Shown one piece after another: positions 15,777 to 20,770 of a stretch of DNA of 20,770 nucleotides. A program made the position numbers and the translations under genes. The stretch covers positions 1-20,770 of the forward strand of contig JALKBU010000916.1 in NCBI GenBank assembly GCA_023091735.1, in the 5' to 3' direction. Source of the DNA: Trichomonas tenax. Its lineage: Eukaryota; Parabasalia; Trichomonadida; Trichomonadidae. Positions within the stretch are counted from its first letter, which is position 1; each line of letters begins with the position of its first letter. The notes beneath the pieces were generated by a model that did no database searches, was not told where the DNA came from, and saw only the letters and a list, made by a program, of their open reading frames with translations.

Positions 15777-16119
15777 TTTATTTGCACTCAAGCAGCTATT
15801 TACTGTAATCATTCATGGAACGTATCATAATATTGAAATGGAAATAATTTGACAACTCCTTGATTTCATTTTGATAGTTGTTACTATACACCCCGTTATT
15901 ACGCTCAAAGCAGTGTCGATTGAATGATGAATGATTGTGATTATTTAGCTCATGAATTATTATCAAAATGTTTAATTGTTCGAAATAACATTCTGCTAAA
16001 AGTCAATACACACTTAATTTTATTTCAGTATAAACAAATCTAATTTTTAATTTTAATAAAATGTATTTTTAATGAAATCAATATAATAACAAACATAAAT
16101 ACAAAATTAAATAATTAAT
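15777..16119. other. Spacer between the PH-like and discoidin genes
   Basis: 343 bases between convergent genes. No RNA gene, repeat or sizeable open frame was recognised on either strand. The minus-strand discoidin gene ends TAAATTAATT at its stop, consistent with a UAAA-type polyadenylation signal. Confidence 0.4.
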
Positions 16120-16785
16120 TTAAATACTGGACATTGATTGGTCAGGAGTCAGTGAGCCGAAAAACTCAATATTTGTTAATGCAAGCATACTACTGTCGCA
16201 CCAACTGTGACCAGTTTGAATCAGTCTGCAAAACCTAAAGTTTGAAGGTATTTTGCACTTGAAATATGCTATTTTTGATCTTCCATTAAGATCGCTACAT
16301 GATGTTTGATGATCTATGTCCACCCAATCGCTATCATTAGCTGATGCTTGCAATGACCATGACTTCAAATGATTTCCATCAGCAACATAATTATACGTTT
16401 TAATAACATATCCTGTTATATGATATTTAATTTGCTTAAAATCGAATTTAATCCATTGATCGGATTCATTGTTTGAAACCCAATGTGAATTCCACTTATA
16501 ATCGATAACTTGGGAAGGATGATTTCCCGCTGTACTTGATGCAGTGATGTTAATAATGCCTTTTTCGTAAGGATTTCCCATGCATATTTCTGATATTCTT
16601 GCAATGATGCCTTTGAATGGGTTTTCTGGATCATAATTAATTGTTTCCATTGTGAAATCGATTTTGTCCTTTGTATTATGGCGGCGTGGTTTATTGGGTG
16701 ACTGTCCGTTTTCACGCTGCTTTGCATCTGGTGTTTGTGGCGGAATTGAATTCTCACTCATGTTATTAGAAGGGTTTGATATCAT
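16120..16785 (-). CDS. F5/8 type C (discoidin-like) domain protein
   Basis: 221 residues from the ATG at 16785; a second in-frame ATG at 16761 would give 213. The first ATG is preferred because an initiator places the transcript start at 16801. Residues 1-50 are polar and disordered (PPQTPDAKQREN, NKPRRHN). Residues about 56-212 form an F5/8C or discoidin-like beta sandwich: NPYEKGIINITASS, WNSHWVSNNESDQWIKFDF, ITGYVIKTYNY, LKSWSLQAS, DWVDIDHQT, FRFCRLIQTG and IEFFGSL. There is no signal peptide, so it is probably intracellular. In trichomonads similar domains occur in large families, often with BTB domains; none is present here. Such domains bind carbohydrate, lipid or protein; the ligand is unknown. 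Confidence 0.8.
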   Translation of the reverse strand: MISNPSNNMSENSIPPQTPDAKQRENGQSPNKPRRHNTKDKIDFTMETINYDPENPFKGIIARISEICMGNPYEKGIINITASSTAGNHPSQVIDYKWNSHWVSNNESDQWIKFDFKQIKYHITGYVIKTYNYVADGNHLKSWSLQASANDSDWVDIDHQTSCSDLNGRSKIAYFKCKIPSNFRFCRLIQTGHSWCDSSMLALTNIEFFGSLTPDQSMSSI

Positions 16786-16787
16786 TA
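16782..16787 (+). promoter_or_regulatory. Initiator (TCATTA) of the 64-residue protein gene
   Basis: A+1 falls at 16784, giving a 16-base leader to the ATG at 16800. The same bases, read on the other strand, contain the ATG of the discoidin gene (16783-16785). Confidence 0.6.
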
Positions 16788-16797
16788 AAAAGGTGCC

Positions 16798-16803
16798 AAA
16801 TGA
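16798..16803 (-). promoter_or_regulatory. Initiator (TCATTT) of the discoidin gene
   Basis: Minus-strand TCATTT puts A+1 at 16801, giving a 16-base leader to the ATG at 16785. It overlaps the plus-strand ATG at 16800-16802. Confidence 0.55.
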
Positions 16804-16994
16804 CAGAAAGACTTGTTCCTTGTTATGACACAAGTGTAGACAAAATTGTATTCGACCTCTCAGATCCGCTTAAGGGCCAGAAGTCTGTCCAAGCCTGCAA
16901 AATTACAGAGATGGGATTAATAACGGCTGGATTGGAAGAATCTTCTTCATCTTCTTCCGATGAAGACTACCAAGCACCTAAATCGCGTAAGTGA
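16800..16994 (+). CDS. Small 64-residue protein with Ser/Asp/Glu-rich tail, function unknown
   Basis: MTERLVPCYDTSVDK opens a 64-residue protein. The first 45 residues look folded (KIVFDLSDPLKGQKS, ACKITEMGLITAGL). They are followed by EE, six Ser, DEDY and a basic end QAPKSRK. The Ser run flanked by acidic residues is a likely casein-kinase-2 type phosphorylation tract. In-frame codons exist upstream of the ATG at 16800, but the initiator at 16784 makes this the first in-frame ATG of the transcript. I do not recognise the family. A GTAAGT near the stop (16988) raised the idea of an intron, but no downstream trichomonad branch/acceptor motif was found, so the short protein is taken as complete. 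Confidence 0.55.
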   Translation: MTERLVPCYDTSVDKIVFDLSDPLKGQKSVQACKITEMGLITAGLEESSSSSSDEDYQAPKSRK

Positions 16995-17249
16995 ATAAAT
17001 TTGTTAATCTCAAATCAATAAACTGTTTATTCATTCATATAACTGATATTTAGTTTTTGCAAAAATCGAGTATTAACCAGTCGAATACAAATCGCTCCTA
17101 AGGGTAATAATAGGCATACAGATATCTAACAGTTTATCATATAAATATAATTCTCGAAATTTTATTTTAATTTGATAAAGCTTATAAGTGATGCAGCTTG
17201 GCTAAGCACACTTTTCTGATGATATTTTGTGGTCGTAAAGACTTGAAAT
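16995..17249. other. Spacer upstream of the TPR gene
   Basis: AT-rich non-coding sequence after a gene that ends in TGAATAAAT, which includes a UAAA motif just after the stop. No RNA gene or open frame of note was recognised. Confidence 0.4.
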
Positions 17250-17282
17250 CTAATTTGAGGGTCCATTCTCTAATTGAGGGTC
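17250..17282 (+). repeat. 20-bp-spaced direct repeat upstream of the TPR gene start site
   Basis: CTAATTTGAGGGTC (17250-17263) recurs as CTAATTGAGGGTC (17270-17282), with CATT or TGATT after each. The copies begin at about -45 and -25 relative to the predicted start site at 17295. Two phased copies one to two helical turns apart suggest a factor-binding element. Confidence 0.5.
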
Positions 17283-17292
17283 TGATTCCATT

Positions 17293-17298
17293 TCATAA
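17293..17298 (+). promoter_or_regulatory. Initiator (TCATAA) of the TPR gene
   Basis: A+1 at 17295 is nine bases before the ATG at 17304. Confidence 0.6.
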
Positions 17299-17303
17299 CT
17301 TTC

Positions 17304-18986
17304 ATGGAGAATTTGATCCCAGCGAAAGAATCTGGAATTAAAAACATGGATAACGAAAAATTTGAGGAAGCTGTTGTCGACTTCACTAAAGCGATCGATG
17401 GACTCGATCCAAGTAACGACAATGAGGCTGTATTCAAATGTACTTGCCTTTCAAACCGCTCTGGTTGCTATTTGGCAATCGCAAAGCGTGAAGAAGCACT
17501 CAAAGATGCAAATTCTATCATCGAAATTTACCAGAAGTTCCGACCAGAAGATGTCCAAGCGAAGATGACTGCCGAATCATTAAGAGAAGACAAGCTAACA
17601 ATCCCTCTTTCACTTGCATTCATCAGAAAGGGCAACTACTTTGAATCACAACTACAATTACTTGAGGCTTTACAACAATACACACAGGCGATTGCCCTTA
17701 ACTTTGAAGGCTCCGGTCAAATGGGTATGAAGAGCATTCTTCAGAGATTAGGTGTTCCAGAATTCGATCAAAATGATCCAGAACTCAAACCATTTGCAGA
17801 TTTATTATCTTACTTACTCGATCCAAGTGCTTTGCTTCAGACACTTACTGATATCGTTAAGGTTGTTCGAGAGAGTGGCCTTGACGAGCAATTAATTAAG
17901 AAATATAATACAACTGGTTGCTGCAGAATTATTTACGGAATTATTCAGCTGTACCTCGGCGAAGAGATCCTCGTTCTTATGTCTGTTACAACGATAAGAA
18001 CACTCGTCGAGAAAGGAGTTGCTGACCTACTTGCACAAGCATTAATCATGCGTGCTGTTGTCCAAAATTGGGTGAAAAACTCCGGAATCATGGGTGCAAT
18101 ATTCATGTTCTTGAGTCTCCTTCCACCACAGTTATTCACTGTCCTTAATGCAGTCGATTTTATGGATCCAATCATTCATTCTTTAGATCTTGACCTCAGA
18201 GAAGAGGAGAGAGATGCTGCATATTACCTTTTATTCCAATTACCTGAAACACAGGAACATCTTGGCAAGCTAGGAGCAGAGGGTGCAATTGCAAAGGCAA
18301 TTGCAACAAAGTCCAGGAATTCTCTTATTTTCCTCTCTAAGGCTTGTCAGCTCCGTGATAACTCTCGCCAACTCGAGACTGAATCGGGTGGCCCGAATTG
18401 GATTTTCGATATGATCGCAAACAATAGCAATGATCTCACAATTATCTCAGCTGCATCTATCTTGATAACTCAGATTTTCATGGGTGCTGCTGATGATAAA
18501 GAAAATAATCTTCCAATTCCATCAGAAGAAGAAATGGCACGTCGTGGAAAGAAGACTTATGAGCTTTTATTCCCTGTTGCCAAATCTAAATCCAAAGAAG
18601 TCAACTTAGTTTCGAACATATTTGCAGCACTCGCCAGCTGCGTTGAATATGCCAAAGAATACATTCGAGAAAATAGGGTTGTTCAAGCCGCTTCTGCCAT
18701 CTTAACAATGAATGATAAGGATGAGGGAGTTGCAGTTAATGTTGTTTCGCTTTTCTATGCATGTGCAATTTATGGTCTTCTTGAAGAAATTAAGCAAACA
18801 AGATCGGCAATGCCAACAATTATGGCTACGCTTGCTAAGCATTCGACAAGTCTTGTATTGGTTGAAAGAGCTGTCGCAATTGCCTGTGAAGTTGATCATC
18901 CTAAGAAATTAGAACTTCTTGTTCCAGCCCTAGAGCAGAATCCTACTTCGCCGATATTGGCAAAGTACAAACACTTAATTGTATAA
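17304..18986 (+). CDS. TPR plus armadillo-like repeat protein (UNC-45-like layout)
   Basis: 560 residues. Residues about 5-140 are three TPR-like helical pairs: AKESGIKNMDNEKFEEAVVD with KAIDGLDP, then LSNRSGCYLAIAKREEALKD, then IRKGNYFESQLQLLEALQQY. From about 190 to 550 there are paired helices of the armadillo/HEAT type, such as AAYYLLFQLPETQEHLGKLG, AEGAIAKAIATKSRN and AVNVVSLFYACAIYGL. TPR followed by ARM is the layout of UNC-45/CRO1-type Hsp90 co-chaperones for myosin. Trichomonads are thought to lack myosin, so any such relative would serve another client or be unrelated. There is no signal peptide or transmembrane segment; it is probably a cytosolic scaffold or co-chaperone. GC content is higher than in the neighbouring spacers, with even codon use, as expected of an expressed gene. 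Confidence 0.75.
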   Translation: MENLIPAKESGIKNMDNEKFEEAVVDFTKAIDGLDPSNDNEAVFKCTCLSNRSGCYLAIAKREEALKDANSIIEIYQKFRPEDVQAKMTAESLREDKLTIPLSLAFIRKGNYFESQLQLLEALQQYTQAIALNFEGSGQMGMKSILQRLGVPEFDQNDPELKPFADLLSYLLDPSALLQTLTDIVKVVRESGLDEQLIKKYNTTGCCRIIYGIIQLYLGEEILVLMSVTTIRTLVEKGVADLLAQALIMRAVVQNWVKNSGIMGAIFMFLSLLPPQLFTVLNAVDFMDPIIHSLDLDLREEERDAAYYLLFQLPETQEHLGKLGAEGAIAKAIATKSRNSLIFLSKACQLRDNSRQLETESGGPNWIFDMIANNSNDLTIISAASILITQIFMGAADDKENNLPIPSEEEMARRGKKTYELLFPVAKSKSKEVNLVSNIFAALASCVEYAKEYIRENRVVQAASAILTMNDKDEGVAVNVVSLFYACAIYGLLEEIKQTRSAMPTIMATLAKHSTSLVLVERAVAIACEVDHPKKLELLVPALEQNPTSPILAKYKHLIV

Positions 18987-19080
18987 TTTTAATAAACATA
19001 GTATTTATAGATAATTTAGTATTTCGAGGGAAGGAAATAATTTGAAAAAGAAATGAATTAAGACTCCAGTTCCAAATCAT

Positions 19081-19344
19081 TTATGAGAATGAATTTTTAA
19101 GATTAATTTTAATATAATTTGTCATAAAGAGCATTGCCATATTTTTATAGAAAAACTTTTTACCATCAATGATAAAACATAATGGCAAGCATGAATATCC
19201 AAATTAATTTTGTTTTATATTTCTTGTTAATGCTATAACTAATCTTTTTGCTTCTGGGAATTCTTTCTTGATTAATTTCGAAAATGCATTGATCGAAAAG
19301 TATTTTGTTGTTGATGTTGCAATCTCAGATGTCTTCGAACTCAT
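19081..19344 (-). pseudogene. Small broken gene of the right-hand virus-like element
   Basis: From an ATG at 19344 the minus strand reads MSSKTSEIATSTTKYFSIN and KLIKKEFPEAKRLVIALTR, then stops at 19204-19206 after 46 residues. The same frame then continues for about 40 more codons (FGYSCLPLCFIIDGKKFFYK...) to a second stop at 19081-19083, so a single in-frame stop may have cut a protein of roughly 87 residues. I do not recognise the family. It is divergent from the GIY-YIG-like gene with 90 bases between, a typical virus-like layout. It could also be an intact 46-residue gene followed by chance open sequence. Confidence 0.35.
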
Positions 19345-19423
19345 TCTTTATATACAAATTAAAAAATAAAATTATTTTTAAAATTAGCTTCGTTTTATTT
19401 TTTCAAAAAAAATAATTTTTTAT

Positions 19424-19429
19424 TCATAT
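19424..19429 (+). promoter_or_regulatory. Initiator (TCATAT) of the GIY-YIG-like gene
   Basis: A+1 at 19426 is nine bases before the ATG at 19435, the same leader length as two cellular genes here. The element gene seems to use the host initiator. Confidence 0.55.
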
Positions 19430-19434
19430 ATAAA

Positions 19435-19728
19435 ATGGAATTGAAATGGATCTATATGTTATTGTGTAACATTAATGATGTTAACAAAGCAATAGTGAAA
19501 ATTGGAATAACTGATGACTTTGATAGACTAAGAAAAGAATACAGTGAACGATTTCAAACAGTTGCAGTTATTCCTGTTATTGATGAAAAATACGTCGCAA
19601 AGGTATTATTGTATGAATTTAGACATAGATTTTTACCACTAAGAATCTTCGGTTCTGGATCTATAGTGCCTATGGATATCGGTTATGAATACTTTGTGGG
19701 TAATTTCAATGATTTTATGCTTCAATAA
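19435..19728 (+). CDS. Small GIY-YIG / T5orf172-like protein
   Basis: 97 residues. The N-terminal half matches the GIY-YIG strand pattern: WIYMLLCN (GIY-like strand), VKIGITDDFDRL (YIG-like strand followed by the helix carrying the conserved Arg), and RKEYSERF. The downstream half (VIPVIDEKYVAKVLLYEF, HRF, YEYFVGN) fits the T5orf172 or MUG113 subgroup, where the catalytic Glu lies in the helix (VLLYEFRHRF) and a late aromatic-F-x-V/G-N segment closes the fold. It may be a DNA nuclease or DNA-binding module of a virus-like element. The protein ends cleanly, 23 bases before the collagen-like gene. Confidence 0.6.
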   Translation: MELKWIYMLLCNINDVNKAIVKIGITDDFDRLRKEYSERFQTVAVIPVIDEKYVAKVLLYEFRHRFLPLRIFGSGSIVPMDIGYEYFVGNFNDFMLQ

Positions 19729-19751
19729 TGCTAAATTCAAATTATCAAGGG

Positions 19752-20240
19752 ATGACAGAGAAAGTGAATATGAATAAATTATATATTTTTATGGAAACTT
19801 AATGGCGACGCTATTATTTACAGAGATGCAACAGTTGACAAATCAATAGTGAATTCATTATATCGAATAAAAAGTATAATAGAATTTATTGACGCAAATA
19901 TTAAAGTATCTGATGCGATTGAATTTATCAAAAATTTAAAAATTAATGATAAAATAATTGATGGAGTTGTTGAAGAATCTAAACATGTAAATTTAATGAG
20001 TTTAGAATATTATGATGAACATAAAGCCGAATTAAAGGGTGAGAAAGGAGATAGAAGACCTTCTGGATTCGACGGGAAAGACCGAAAAACTGGATTTGGA
20101 GTTTAATAAATACTGGTCTCACTGCTGCCTCATTTGGTGCCTTTCAGTATCAAGTAACACAACTTGCAGCATTTATTGCTAAAGCAGAAGGACTAGATAC
20201 GTTAAGGGCTGTGTTAAATACTATATCAGTTAGTAATTAG
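19752..20240 (+). pseudogene. Frameshifted collagen-like gene of a virus-like element
   Basis: The ATG at 19752 opens MTEKVNMNKLYIFMET and stops at once. From about 19793 the sequence continues one frame over with LNGDAIIYRDATVDKS, SLYRIKSIIEFIDANI, FIKNLKINDKIIDG and SLEYYDEHKAELKGEKGDRR, then stops at 20104-20106. After a second shift near 20090-20110 it resumes with NTGLTAASFGAFQYQ and QLAAFIAKAEGLDTL, ending at TAG 20238-20240. There is a short collagen-like Gly-X-Y stretch (GEK GDR .. GFD GKD .. G) in which two Gly positions have become Arg, as expected of decay by single base changes. The layout is a helical head, a collagen stalk and a trimer-forming helical tail, as in viral fibre-like proteins; the role is inferred. 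Two frameshifts make it a pseudogene. Confidence 0.55.
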
Positions 20241-20286
20241 ATGTTCGCGGAAGCCACGACTTCGCCGTGGCTTCCGCGAACATCTA
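20238..20286 (+). terminator. 21-bp GC-rich hairpin beginning in the stop codon
   Basis: Arms 20239-20258 and 20266-20285 are exact reverse complements, extended by a T-A pair at 20238 and 20286. The loop is seven bases (20259-20265, ACTTCGC). The left arm begins inside the TAG stop of the collagen-like reading frame. The GC-rich core (TCGCGGAAGCCACG) stands out from AT-rich surroundings. The strong stem right at a gene end suggests a transcript-end or 3'-processing structure of the element. Confidence 0.7.
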
Positions 20287-20467
20287 TTTAAACATATTTA
20301 CGACAGAATTAGTTTTACAAGTTAGGTTCCCCCCTATATAGAAAATAAATTTTTGAATTACTTACAAAATTAACGTTAAAATTAATTTTGGAATTCCTGA
20401 CTTTATAAAATGTATTCAGAAATTTTGAAAATTAATTTATGACAAACTAACTAACTAAGAAAAGAAA
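20287..20467. other. AT-rich spacer within the virus-like stretch
   Basis: No open frame was recognised. A C-run (CCCCCC near 20328) and CTAACTAACTAAG (near 20447) are the only notable words. The CTAAC string resembles a trichomonad intron branch site, but no 5' site or coding flanks are seen. Confidence 0.3.
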
Positions 20468-20496
20468 GCGAAAGGCTTCGCCCCAGCCCGAAGGGC
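20468..20496. repeat. Tandem small GC-rich hairpins
   Basis: GCGAA-AGGC-TTCGC (20468-20481) is followed after four bases by GCCC-GAA-GGGC (20486-20496). Both are short, but together they form a GC-rich island in AT-rich sequence. They share the word CTTCGCC with the larger hairpin at 20238-20286. Confidence 0.5.
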
Positions 20497-20551
20497 AAGG
20501 ATTTATGAAGTAAGAAATTTGAAAAATAATTTTAGTGGTTATGAGAGAAAT

Positions 20552-20620
20552 TTATTTGGATTTCTTTTCTTCCTCTTCTTTCTTCTTTTCTTCTTCTTCC
20601 TTCATTAAGAAGAAGAAGAG
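20552..20620 (-). other. Lys/Glu-rich coding tail or low-complexity tract with inverted repeat
   Basis: On the minus strand, ATG at 20605 gives 17 residues, MKEEEEKKKEEEEKKSK, then TAA. It could be the C-terminal end of a lost gene, a micro-ORF, or simply a purine/pyrimidine tract. The plus strand is almost pure CT here and flips to AG at about 20608, so CTTCTTCTT pairs with AAGAAGAAG across an eight-base gap. It lies just upstream of the next gene start. Confidence 0.3.
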
Positions 20621-20662
20621 TAAGAGTTTTACATTAAATTTTATTTTTTATCTTTAATAAAA

Positions 20663-20770
20663 ATGGAGAACGAACAACTAAACGAATTCACACCAGCTGA
20701 GCACTATCATCAAATAAGAAGTTACTTTGATATAATTGATAATGCGATTCAGGTTGGCGATACTAATAGA
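20663..20770 (+). CDS. Start of an unrecognised gene, truncated by the window edge
   Basis: An ATG at 20663 opens 36 codons that continue past the last base: MENEQLNEFTPAEHYHQI and then RSYFDIIDNAIQVGDTNR. The reading is polar with normal coding composition. I do not recognise the family. The context (collagen-like pseudogene and hairpins just upstream) suggests it belongs to the virus-like element. No initiator with the short leader typical of this window was found. The start was chosen as the only ATG in this frame after the poly-T/A leader. Confidence 0.45.
   Translation, partial: MENEQLNEFTPAEHYHQIRSYFDIIDNAIQVGDTNR

Noticed and set aside
20442..20460. CTAACTAACTAAG as an intron branch site or telomere-like repeat
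   Set aside because: Three copies of CTAA only, no coding flanks and no longer array.
1..20770. tRNA, rRNA or CRISPR features
   Set aside because: No tRNA B-box (GGTTCGA-type), no rRNA-like conserved stretch, and no regularly spaced repeats with unique spacers were seen on either strand.

Overview
The window looks like nuclear DNA of a parabasalid flagellate, most likely Trichomonas vaginalis or a close relative. The genes are intron-free and spacers are short and AT-rich. Many genes carry an initiator element (TCA followed by a pyrimidine and A/T) 9-19 bases before the ATG, and several stop codons sit in TAAA-type contexts. Both edges carry decayed Maverick/Polinton-like DNA. This assignment is inferred from these features; no database search was run.

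Layout. (1) Bases 1-1740 are a graveyard of a virus-like element: an integrase-like remnant (minus), a small basic repeat protein (plus) and a primase-like pseudogene (plus). (2) Bases 1900-18990 are a dense island of intact cellular genes: an LRR protein (+); an exportin-1/CRM1-like exportin (-); an importin-beta-like HEAT protein (-); a divergent actin-related protein (+); a BRWD/PHIP-like chromatin protein (+); a small possible PH-fold protein (+); an F5/8C (discoidin) protein (-) overlapping head-to-head with a 64-residue acidic-tailed protein (+); and a TPR plus armadillo-like protein (+). (3) Bases 19080-20770 are a second virus-like stretch: a broken small gene (-), a GIY-YIG-like protein (+), a frameshifted collagen-like gene (+) whose stop codon runs into a 21-bp GC-rich hairpin, further small hairpins, and the start of a gene running off the edge.

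How the genes relate. Two karyopherins of opposite expected direction (export and import) lie head to tail, next to an ARP and a chromatin reader. A nuclear-transport/chromatin neighbourhood is suggestive, but gene order in these genomes is not operonic. The strongest unusual signals are the divergent pair at 16782-16803, where each gene's initiator overlaps the other's start codon; perfect palindromes sitting on stop codons; an exportin-1 with Ser at the leptomycin-reactive Cys position; a BRWD protein reduced to one degenerate bromodomain; and an ARP lacking actin's catalytic Gln and His.
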